A stretch of 5,177 bases of DNA from SIG450 sp045658425 (GTDB taxonomy: Bacteria > Bacillota > Clostridia > UMGS1840 > HGM11507): NCBI GenBank assembly GCA_045658425.1, contig JAZOVB010000202.1, positions 1-5,177 on the forward strand, read 5' to 3'. Shown one piece after another: positions 1 through 5,177 of the stretch (its first letter is position 1; the number at the start of each line of letters is the position of its first letter). A model generated the notes under the pieces. That model saw only the letters and a list, made by a program, of their open reading frames with translations. It was not told the DNA's origin and did not search any database. Made by a program: the position numbers and the translations under genes.

Positions 1-96
1 AAAACACCTGTCAATCAAAAAACAAAATATTTAAGTGTAAAAATATAAATAAAATTTTTAAAAATTTTTGTTTTTTTTTACTAAAAAACTTTAATA
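1..96. other. AT-rich intergenic stretch at left edge
   Basis: No coding region is supported here; the stretch is dominated by A and T runs. The complement of bases 9-14 reads TTGACA, a perfect sigma-A -35 hexamer pointing left out of the window, so a leftward gene may begin just beyond the edge; its -10 element would lie outside and cannot be checked. Bases 61-96, read on the minus strand, supply the T-rich tail of the adjoining terminator. I saw no DnaA boxes, tRNA or repeat array. Confidence 0.4.
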
Positions 97-125
97 AAGG
101 GAGAGTACAAAAAGTACTCTCCCTT
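86..125 (-). terminator. Intrinsic terminator of the nucleotidyltransferase gene
   Basis: A perfect inverted repeat pairs GGGAGAGTAC at 99-108 with GTACTCTCCC at 114-123 around an AAAAA loop, and two further A-T pairs (97-98 with 124-125) give a 12-bp stem. On the minus strand the stem begins six bases beyond the TAA stop of the nucleotidyltransferase and is followed by TTTATTAAAG and then six Ts. The T tract is interrupted, but the stem is strong. In the plus direction no T run follows, so it acts mainly for minus-strand transcription. Confidence 0.85.
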
Positions 126-130
126 AAATA

Positions 131-964
131 TTAATATTTACCTTCTGCTGTCATACGTGCAAGGGCATCAACAACAGTCTGTTTGTCCTCTTTATATGTA
201 ACACCATACCATTTTTCGTTAGTGTCAAAAACATTAACCTTCATACCTTCTTTGCGAATGTATTCATCAATCATAGAAGGAAGAAGATACTCCTCCTTCA
301 TAGGATTTGTCATACCATCAAGAAAAGCAGGCATATCCTGAATTAATTTGTCAATTATCTCAGGTTTAAATCCCCACATATTCATTGAAACAAGTGTATC
401 AGGACTGTAGGGGGAAGTTTTGTCAAGTCCGCTTGTTTCTGTAATTTTTGTTAGAATTCCATTTTCATCCATTTCACAAACACCTCTTGTTACGGTGCCG
501 TTGTCAGAAAGAGTATTTTTAAGCTTATATCCTACCATAAAATTGTTTGGGCAGGAAATAAGCTTATCGTGTAAAATTTTGAAAGATTCCTGTCCATAGA
601 AGTCATCAGCGTTAATAATAGCAAAGGGAGTTGTAACCTGCTCTTTTGCACACATAAGAGCGTGAGCGGTTCCCCAAGGTTTTTCACGGCCTTCAAAAGA
701 ATAACCCTCAGGAAGCTTGTCAAGCTCCTGAAATGCGTAATCAACCTCAATGATATTTTCAACCTTTGGGGCAACAATACGCTTAAAATCTTCTTCGATT
801 GCTTTTTTAATTATAAATACAACCTTATCAAAACCTGCTTTTTTAGCGTCAGCAACAGAATAGTTTAAAATAACTTCTCCGTTTGGTCCAACAGGTTCAA
901 TTTGTTTAAGTCCACCAAAGCGTGAACCCATACCGGCTGCAAGTACAACTAATGTAGTTTTCAT
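131..964 (-). CDS. Nucleotidyltransferase (NDP-sugar pyrophosphorylase type)
   Basis: A 277-residue cytoplasmic protein of the NTP_transferase superfamily, which joins a sugar phosphate (or similar phosphate) to an NTP to make an activated NDP-sugar plus pyrophosphate. The N-terminal nucleotide-binding loop is clear: LAAGMGSRFGGLKQ at residues 8-21. WGTAH at 97-101 matches the base- and sugar-contacting region of the fold. NADDFYG at 118-124 holds the probable metal-binding Asp (D120/D121). VSMNMWGF at 192-199 and WYGVTYKED at 252-260 look like the conserved C-terminal core motifs. No left-handed beta-helix acyltransferase domain or membrane segment is present, and the length suits a stand-alone enzyme. 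The start is supported by AAGGAGG at 971-977 (minus strand), 6 nt before ATG. It is a single-gene unit with its own promoter and terminator, divergent from an AraC-type regulator. The fold is sure; the sugar and nucleotide used cannot be read from the sequence, so I give no symbol. It could act in capsule, teichoic acid or glycan precursor supply. Confidence 0.9.
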   Translation of the reverse strand: MKTTLVVLAAGMGSRFGGLKQIEPVGPNGEVILNYSVADAKKAGFDKVVFIIKKAIEEDFKRIVAPKVENIIEVDYAFQELDKLPEGYSFEGREKPWGTAHALMCAKEQVTTPFAIINADDFYGQESFKILHDKLISCPNNFMVGYKLKNTLSDNGTVTRGVCEMDENGILTKITETSGLDKTSPYSPDTLVSMNMWGFKPEIIDKLIQDMPAFLDGMTNPMKEEYLLPSMIDEYIRKEGMKVNVFDTNEKWYGVTYKEDKQTVVDALARMTAEGKY

Positions 965-984
965 AAAAATCCTCCTTATTACTA

Positions 985-1013
985 TTTACATTCTTTATTT
1001 TTTATGTTATATT
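985..1013 (+). promoter_or_regulatory. Sigma-A-like promoter for the AraC-family gene
   Basis: TTTACA (985-990) and TATATT (1008-1013) each match the consensus at five of six bases and are spaced by 17 bp. The predicted start near 1020 gives a leader of roughly 94 nt. A weaker alternative, TTAAAC (1065-1070) with TATATT (1088-1093), also spaced 17 bp, would leave a very short leader. Confidence 0.5.
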
Positions 1014-1035
1014 ATATATGTAATTATATATGTAA
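1012..1035. repeat. Perfect 12-bp tandem direct repeat in divergent control region
   Basis: TTATATATGTAA occurs twice back to back, at 1012-1023 and 1024-1035, with no mismatch. It covers the predicted start points of both divergent promoters and the -10 of the minus-strand one. A 12-bp period is about one helical turn, so two copies would present the same face of DNA. It may be an operator for the adjacent AraC-family regulator, but in DNA this AT-rich a chance duplication is possible. Confidence 0.5.
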
Positions 1036-1051
1036 GCTAAAAGTTATACAA
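1023..1051 (-). promoter_or_regulatory. Sigma-A-like promoter for the nucleotidyltransferase gene
   Basis: On the minus strand TTGTAT (1051-1046) lies exactly 17 bp before a perfect TATAAT (1028-1023). The expected start point is near 1016, giving a leader of about 50 nt before the ATG at 964. The -35 is only a partial match (TTG kept), and the region is so AT-rich that other -10-like hexamers occur nearby. Confidence 0.55.
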
Positions 1052-1104
1052 TATATTTTCAGACTTAAACTATATAAAAAAAGACACTATATTAGGAATG
1101 ATTT

Positions 1105-1110
1105 GGTGAG
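1105..1110 (+). promoter_or_regulatory. Weak, close-set ribosome binding site of the AraC-family gene
   Basis: GGTGAG ends 3 nt before the ATG at 1114. It matches the 3' part of the extended Shine-Dalgarno sequence (AGGAGGTGA), which explains the short gap. It is much weaker than the AGGAGG-like sites of the other three genes here, consistent with low expression of a regulator. The ATG at 1098 hits a stop after three codons, so 1114 is the likely start. Confidence 0.55.
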
Positions 1111-1113
1111 TAT

Positions 1114-1929
1114 ATGATAACTGTAAACAGGACCATAAGAATTAATTTATTAAATGCAATTACCAAGCATAAATGCACTGGTAGATATATGTTACAGGGG
1201 CAAATGAATAAATTTGTGTGGCTGATATATTCTTTTGACGGAAAAGTTAAAGTATATGACGGCATAAAAAATATAATTTTAGAATCAGGAGATGTAACAA
1301 TAATACCTCAGGAATCAGGGCAGTATATGGAATCTGTTGATAATTCTGGAGAAAAGGTGCTTATTATTGGCTGTGATGCTACAGGTTTTGATATGGAGGC
1401 TACTTTAGGCAAATGTATTACTCCGAACATTTCGTCAGTTCATTATTTAAATGAAATAATATCCTGTCTTCATATGTATGATAAAGAATGCGAAGATTAT
1501 TTGAATATTGCTGACAAGCTGATATTGCACACTATAGCTAATTTACTTGAAATTTTTATATTATCACTTTCAGGGTCTGTTACACAAGGAAGCATAGTTT
1601 CAACGCGGGGGGTAATGGAATTTAAAAGAATTACAGATATAATGAGAGATAATATATTTGATAATTTATCTATTAAGGCGTTAGCTTCAAAATGCGAAAT
1701 GAGCGAAAGTAATTTAAAAAAGATTTTTTCTAAATATTCCGCACTCAGTATTCATAAATATTTTCTTAAAATGAAAATTTACAAGGCAATTGAACTTCTT
1801 GGGGAAAATTACAATGTTGCTGAAATAAGTGAAATGCTTTCTTTCAATAACCAAAATTACTTTGGTGTTGTTTTTAAAAAAGAAACAGGTTATTCACCAC
1901 TTAATTATAGAAAGAAATTTTTAAGTTAA
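1114..1929 (+). CDS. AraC-family transcriptional regulator
   Basis: A 271-residue cytoplasmic DNA-binding protein with the usual AraC/XylS layout. Residues about 25-90 look like a cupin-type ligand-sensing domain: alternating beta-strand segments including WLIYSFDGKVKVYDG and ESGDVTIIP at 58-66. Residues about 100-160 are mostly helical and may form the dimer or linker region. The C-terminal DNA-binding domain spans about 172-271 with two helix-turn-helix units: the first at 186-206 (LSIKALASKCEMSESNLKKIF), the second at about 234-257, with the family signature NNQNYFGVVFKKETGYSP at 245-262. Length is typical, and the frame is intact. The gene is divergent from the nucleotidyltransferase gene and shares its control region, so autoregulation and control of that neighbour are plausible, but the ligand and targets are unknown. 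No convincing terminator follows, so some read-through into the SpoIIQ-like gene is possible. The family call is sure; the role is not. Confidence 0.93.
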   Translation: MITVNRTIRINLLNAITKHKCTGRYMLQGQMNKFVWLIYSFDGKVKVYDGIKNIILESGDVTIIPQESGQYMESVDNSGEKVLIIGCDATGFDMEATLGKCITPNISSVHYLNEIISCLHMYDKECEDYLNIADKLILHTIANLLEIFILSLSGSVTQGSIVSTRGVMEFKRITDIMRDNIFDNLSIKALASKCEMSESNLKKIFSKYSALSIHKYFLKMKIYKAIELLGENYNVAEISEMLSFNNQNYFGVVFKKETGYSPLNYRKKFLS

Positions 1930-1950
1930 GGTATATTTTTTAAAATTTCT
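1913..1950. repeat. 9-bp inverted repeat at the end of the AraC-family gene
   Basis: AGAAATTTT (1913-1921) is exactly complementary to AAAATTTCT (1942-1950), with a 20-nt loop that includes the stop codon. Only two of the nine pairs are G-C and no T tract follows, so it is a poor terminator candidate. It encloses the -35 element of the proposed sigma-F promoter. Confidence 0.3.
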
Positions 1951-1960
1951 GACCAAACTT
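1931..1960 (+). promoter_or_regulatory. Probable sigma-F-type forespore promoter of the SpoIIQ-like gene
   Basis: GTATA (1931-1935) is followed by exactly 15 bp and then GACCAAACTT (1951-1960). The published Bacillus sigma-F pattern, as I recall it, is roughly GYWTA, 15 bp, then GGNRANAHTD. The -35 fits fully; the -10 fits except at its second and fourth positions. spoIIQ is a sigma-F gene in B. subtilis, so both position and type agree with the gene call. The predicted start, near 1967, would give a leader of about 30 nt. No good sigma-A promoter is visible in this gap. Confidence 0.6.
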
Positions 1961-1996
1961 TATTTAAGCATTTAAAGAAAGGAAGAGGTCAGGAAT

Positions 1997-2776
1997 ATGA
2001 GCAGAGATTACGTTGGCAGAAGAAAAAAAGGCGGAGGCAAGGCAGTATTTATTTCCTTTTGCTTACTTATGTTTTCCGCCACCTTCTTAATTGCATACCT
2101 TGCCAAAAGCAATGATAATGTTAATTTAAAAAAACAGGATAATTCTATTACTTATAAGCTTGATGAGTTATATAAAAATCAGGAAGAATATACAGAAAAT
2201 AAACCTAAAAAAGAGAATGAAGAGGATAAAAACAAGGCGGTAACACCTGATAAGCCGATTTTAGGTGAAACTCATATCTCCAATAATAGTGATAATGTTA
2301 CAAATAACAATGTCCCACCTTCTCAGGAAAGGGAAGAAACCCCTGAAATTCCTGATGTAGAAACTGCCGCTGCTCCGGGAAAAGCAGTGATACCCATAGA
2401 AAACGGAAAATTTAAAAAAGCCTTTGGGGGAAAACTGGAATATTCAGAGGTTTATGGGGATTGGCGAAGCCATACTGGAGTGGATATTTCTGGTAAAGAA
2501 GGCAGTAAAATTCGTGCTATTGCCGACGGAACTATAGTAGAAGCCTATATTGACCCTGTATGCGGTGGAGTAATTAAAATTGACCATGGAGATTTTAATT
2601 CTGTATATATGGGGCTTTTCAGTGAAAGTATGGAACTTACGGGAACGGTAGTAAAAAAAGGAGATACAATAGGTAATTTAGAAGGAAAAATTACAGGCGA
2701 ATCTTCTGAAACCCATTTGCATTTTGAAATAATTGAAAAAGGGGATTTTATTGACCCTATGAAATTTTTAGGTTAA
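1997..2776 (+). CDS. spoIIQ: SpoIIQ-like membrane-anchored M23/LytM-domain sporulation protein
   Basis: A 259-residue bitopic protein. A basic N-terminus (residues 1-15) precedes one membrane segment at about 16-36 (AVFISFCLLMFSATFLIAYLA), then a charged, Asn/Glu/Pro-rich linker to about 130, and an M23 (LytM) domain at about 133-259. The domain shows HTGVD (H159, D163), IDHGD at 195-199 and HLHFE (H240, H242). H159, D163 and H242 are the expected zinc ligands. The YxHL motif of active enzymes reads YMGL at 204-207, so one catalytic His appears to be Gly206. In known spore-formers SpoIIQ sits in the forespore membrane and binds mother-cell SpoIIIAH across the intermembrane space, serving engulfment and the feeding-tube channel. 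The short N-terminal anchor, domain order, length and sigma-F-like promoter all fit that role. The start is set by AGAGGT at 1984-1989, 7 nt before ATG. The neighbours give no sporulation context. A general M23 cell-wall endopeptidase is the alternative; the symbol is therefore probable, not certain. Confidence 0.75.
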   Translation: MSRDYVGRRKKGGGKAVFISFCLLMFSATFLIAYLAKSNDNVNLKKQDNSITYKLDELYKNQEEYTENKPKKENEEDKNKAVTPDKPILGETHISNNSDNVTNNNVPPSQEREETPEIPDVETAAAPGKAVIPIENGKFKKAFGGKLEYSEVYGDWRSHTGVDISGKEGSKIRAIADGTIVEAYIDPVCGGVIKIDHGDFNSVYMGLFSESMELTGTVVKKGDTIGNLEGKITGESSETHLHFEIIEKGDFIDPMKFLG

Positions 2777-2803
2777 GGCAGAGTTTATACTCTGCCTTTT
2801 CTT
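2775..2803 (+). terminator. Intrinsic terminator of the SpoIIQ-like gene
   Basis: AAGGCAGAGT (2775-2784) pairs perfectly with ACTCTGCCTT (2789-2798) around a TTAT loop, giving a 10-bp stem; the run from 2797 reads TTTTCTT. The stem starts inside the TAA stop codon (2774-2776), so gene end and terminator overlap. It separates this unit from polC. Confidence 0.9.
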
Positions 2804-2804
2804 A

Positions 2805-2833
2805 TTGACAAAAAGTTTATAAAATGATAAACT
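2805..2833 (+). promoter_or_regulatory. Sigma-A promoter of polC with extended -10
   Basis: A perfect TTGACA (2805-2810) is followed after 17 bp by TAAACT (2828-2833; four of six matches), preceded by TG at 2825-2826, which forms an extended -10 (TGnTAAACT). The predicted start near 2840 gives a leader of about 33 nt. It lies immediately after the upstream terminator, so polC should be transcribed independently. Confidence 0.7.
2814..2833. repeat. 7-bp palindrome within the polC promoter
   Basis: AGTTTAT (2814-2820) and ATAAACT (2827-2833) are perfect inverted copies separated by 6 bp. The right arm contains the -10 hexamer and the left arm lies in the spacer, the position expected of a repressor operator. 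AT-richness makes chance symmetry possible. Confidence 0.4.
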
Positions 2834-2872
2834 ATATATTAGTTTTAATTTAGAGAAAAGGGAGGGTAATTT

Positions 2873-5177
2873 ATGAAAAAGCTGTCGAAATTTTTTTCGG
2901 ACTGTCATATGAATTTTTTTGAAGAAATATTAGTTTCTGATATTAAAGTTAATTTAAATGACAGAAGTATAAATGTTTTTATAAAACCTCCTTACATACT
3001 GGATTACAAGCAAACGGAGGTTATAATTAAAGAATTTCAAAATGAATACTCGGCCCAGAGAGTTATCATTTCTTTTGATTATAAGGAAATTGAAATTAAC
3101 CACAGTAATCTTCCTGTTTATGCGTCTCATCTTGAATATAGAGCAGAAACCGAAGTTAAATCTATATTAAAGCTTGTATTAATGGAGTCTGTATGGAAGC
3201 TGAATAATGATGAGATTACTATTTCCACAAAATTCGGTATGGATAATTTAATAAATAAATTCCGCTGTGACAGAATGTTATCTGATTTTATGTATGAAGA
3301 AACGGGTAAAAGATATAAAATTACTATTTCAGGGGAGTATGACGAAAAGGAATATCAGAAGTTTACAGAGCAAAAACAGAAGGCATTAGATGAAGCCTCA
3401 AAAGAGGTTACAAAATATCTGGAAAAACAAAAATTGAAAGAGGAACAGGAGCTGGCTAATGAAGTTCAGTCAACTGCTATAACTGAAGGTGAGATAACAA
3501 CAGAAAAGCTGATACGGGGTAAAAAAATTACAAATCCTGACATTATTCCTTTAAGAAATATTCGGGGACCATATAACGATATTGTTATAGCAGGAGATAT
3601 TTGGGGAATTGAGTATAAAGAAATAAAGTCTGGCAAAACGATTGTTTCTTTTAATATAACTGATTATACAAGCTCCATAAAGGTTAAAATGTTCGAGGGT
3701 GCAAAATCCGACGAAAAAGACGAAAAGAAAAAACAAAAACAGCAGGAAAAGCTTGTAAATCTTAAGGATTCTCTTAAAGACGGCATACGTCTTATGGTAA
3801 GCGGTAAAATTGAATATGACGATTTTACACATGAGCTTACCCTTATGTGTAAAAGCATAATGCAGCTTGAAAAAGAAGAGCGTATGGATAATGCGGAGGA
3901 AAAACGTGTAGAACTGCATATGCATACACAGATGTCGGCTATGGACGCTATCGGTAATGCGGGCGACCTTGTTAAGCTTGCCAAGAAATGGGGACATAAG
4001 GCAGTTGCCATTACTGACCACGGAGTTGCACAGGCATTTCCTGATGCTTATAAAGCAAAAGGCAAGGATGATATAAAAATCCTTTATGGTATGGAAGGAT
4101 ATTTACAAGGGGATAAGATGCGTATTATGTATAATCCTCTTGATTATGATATTGAAGGTAAATTTGTTGTTTTTGATATTGAAACAACGGGGCTTCATTG
4201 TCAGGAAGATAAAATAATAGAAATAGGTGCGGTAAAGCTTGAAAAAGGAAATATTATTGATAGGTTTTCTACCTTTGTAAATCCAATGATAAAGCTTTCT
4301 GCTACTACTACAGAGCTTACTTCAATAAAAGACTCGGATGTGGAAAATGCACCTTTAATTGAAGATGTATTACCGAAGTTTCTGGACTTTTGCAAAGATT
4401 GTGTACTTGTTGCACATAATGCCACCTTTGATGTGGGATTTATAAGGGTAAATGCAGGGAAATGCGGACTTGAGTTTAATCCTTCGTATATTGATTCTCT
4501 TAATCTTTGCAGAGCACTTTATAACGAGCGAAAAACACACGGTCTGGCTGCAATGGTTAAGCATCTTAATATTGAGCTTATGAATCACCACAGGGCAGTT
4601 GATGATGCAGAAGCAACTGCTGAAATAATGAAAAGATGTTTGGACCTTCTTAAAAAGCATCAGGTTACAAATCTGCTTGATTTTAACACAGGTCTTGCGC
4701 ATCTTAATCCTGCAAGAAGAAGAGATTATCATATAATTCTTCTTGCAAAAAACAAAACGGGTCTGGTAAATTTATATCGTATAATATCAGAATCTAATCT
4801 TAAACATTTTAATAAACATCCTGTAATACCAAGAGAGCTTCTTGATAAATACAGAGATGGTATAATTGTAGGCTCTGCATGTGAATCAGGAGAACTATTT
4901 AACGCTATTTTAATGGGGGAAAGAGAGAGTGTTACAGAAAAAATAGCAGAGTATTATGATTATCTTGAAATTCAGCCTATAGGTAACAACGAGTTTCTTT
5001 TAAGAGAAGGGTATGTAACAAGCGAAGAAGGCTTAAGGGATTATAACAGAAAAATAGTGGCACTTGGACAAAAGCTTAATAAGCCTGTTGCAGCAACCTG
5101 TGATGTACATTTTATAAATGCTCAGGATGAGGTTTACAGACGAATTTTAATGGCTGCTAAAGGATTTGAAGATGCAG
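2873..5177 (+). CDS. polC: DNA polymerase III alpha subunit, PolC type (N-terminal part, runs off window)
   Basis: The first 768 codons of the Gram-positive replicative polymerase, which copies DNA at the fork and proofreads. PolC proteins are about 1,430 residues, so roughly half is here; the frame is open to the right edge. Domains in order: an N-terminal domain (about 1-155); a charged, probably coiled-coil linker (about 157-205); an OB fold from IRGPY at 230-234 to about 340, which contains a Lys/Glu-rich loop at 275-300; and a PHP domain opening with ELHMHTQMSAMD (H349, H351, D358) and ITDHG (D382, H383). Inserted in the PHP domain is the DEDDh proofreading exonuclease: FDIETTGL (D435, E437), AHNATFD (D520) and HRAVDDA (H573, D578). 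All catalytic residues are kept. The PHP domain then resumes, with GSACESGELF and ATCDVHF near the edge. The palm, fingers and thumb lie beyond the window. The start at 2873 is backed by GGGAGGG at 2860-2866. It has its own promoter and follows a terminator. The exonuclease-in-PHP order excludes DnaE. Confidence 0.97.
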   Translation, partial: MKKLSKFFSDCHMNFFEEILVSDIKVNLNDRSINVFIKPPYILDYKQTEVIIKEFQNEYSAQRVIISFDYKEIEINHSNLPVYASHLEYRAETEVKSILKLVLMESVWKLNNDEITISTKFGMDNLINKFRCDRMLSDFMYEETGKRYKITISGEYDEKEYQKFTEQKQKALDEASKEVTKYLEKQKLKEEQELANEVQSTAITEGEITTEKLIRGKKITNPDIIPLRNIRGPYNDIVIAGDIWGIEYKEIKSGKTIVSFNITDYTSSIKVKMFEGAKSDEKDEKKKQKQQEKLVNLKDSLKDGIRLMVSGKIEYDDFTHELTLMCKSIMQLEKEERMDNAEEKRVELHMHTQMSAMDAIGNAGDLVKLAKKWGHKAVAITDHGVAQAFPDAYKAKGKDDIKILYGMEGYLQGDKMRIMYNPLDYDIEGKFVVFDIETTGLHCQEDKIIEIGAVKLEKGNIIDRFSTFVNPMIKLSATTTELTSIKDSDVENAPLIEDVLPKFLDFCKDCVLVAHNATFDVGFIRVNAGKCGLEFNPSYIDSLNLCRALYNERKTHGLAAMVKHLNIELMNHHRAVDDAEATAEIMKRCLDLLKKHQVTNLLDFNTGLAHLNPARRRDYHIILLAKNKTGLVNLYRIISESNLKHFNKHPVIPRELLDKYRDGIIVGSACESGELFNAILMGERESVTEKIAEYYDYLEIQPIGNNEFLLREGYVTSEEGLRDYNRKIVALGQKLNKPVAATCDVHFINAQDEVYRRILMAAKGFEDA

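Noticed and set aside
532..868. Open frames inside the nucleotidyltransferase gene (minus 532-777, plus 662-868)
   Set aside because: The nucleotidyltransferase frame covers them with conserved motifs; the alternatives show no family features.
1044..1052. TTATACAAT as a possible DnaA box
   Set aside because: It departs from TTATNCACA in the critical last positions and stands alone with no cluster, so an origin is not supported.
3697..3772. Lys/Glu-rich stretch in the OB region of PolC as a possible frameshift or foreign insert
   Set aside because: The frame is continuous on both sides and OB-fold strands resume afterwards; a charged surface loop is a sufficient explanation.
3551..4021. Long open frames on the minus strand opposite polC (also 3664-4011, 4201-4425 and 4370-4732)
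   Set aside because: They lie wholly inside the intact, domain-rich polC frame, show Phe/Ser/Cys/Ile-rich composition typical of antisense frames in AT-rich DNA, and have no recognisable motifs.
1..5177. CRISPR array, tRNA or rRNA gene, insertion sequence, phage or toxin-antitoxin module
   Set aside because: No regularly spaced repeats, cloverleaf sequences, transposase motifs or terminal inverted repeats were seen on either strand.

Overview
The window looks like chromosomal DNA of a low-GC, endospore-forming Firmicute, most likely a clostridial lineage. The grounds are the strongly AT-rich composition, purine-rich Shine-Dalgarno sites, sigma-A-like promoters, a Gram-positive-type replicative polymerase (PolC, with its exonuclease inserted in a PHP domain) and a SpoIIQ-like sporulation protein. 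I cannot name a species.

Layout: bases 1-130 hold an AT-rich intergenic stretch and a strong terminator. A nucleotidyltransferase gene (NDP-sugar pyrophosphorylase type) lies on the minus strand at 131-964. Bases 965-1113 form a divergent control region with two sigma-A-like promoters whose start points nearly coincide, plus a perfect 12-bp tandem repeat between them. An AraC-family regulator follows on the plus strand (1114-1929). After a 67-bp gap with a good match to a forespore sigma-F promoter comes a membrane-anchored M23/LytM-domain protein resembling SpoIIQ (1997-2776). It ends in an intrinsic terminator that overlaps its stop codon. A consensus -35 element starts right after that terminator and drives polC (2873 to the right edge), of which the first 768 codons are present and intact. 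No stretch longer than 300 bases lacks a gene.

How the genes work together: they do not form one pathway. The divergent pair may be a regulator and its target, because AraC regulators often control a divergent neighbour, but this is inference. The SpoIIQ-like gene appears to be its own transcription unit, switched on in the forespore. polC is a housekeeping gene insulated by the upstream terminator and served by its own promoter.

I found no convincing evidence of a previously undescribed system. The points most worth a second look are the sigma-F-type promoter, the SpoIIQ-like protein that keeps its zinc ligands but seems to lack one catalytic histidine, the overlapping divergent promoters with their tandem repeat, and a palindrome inside the polC promoter.
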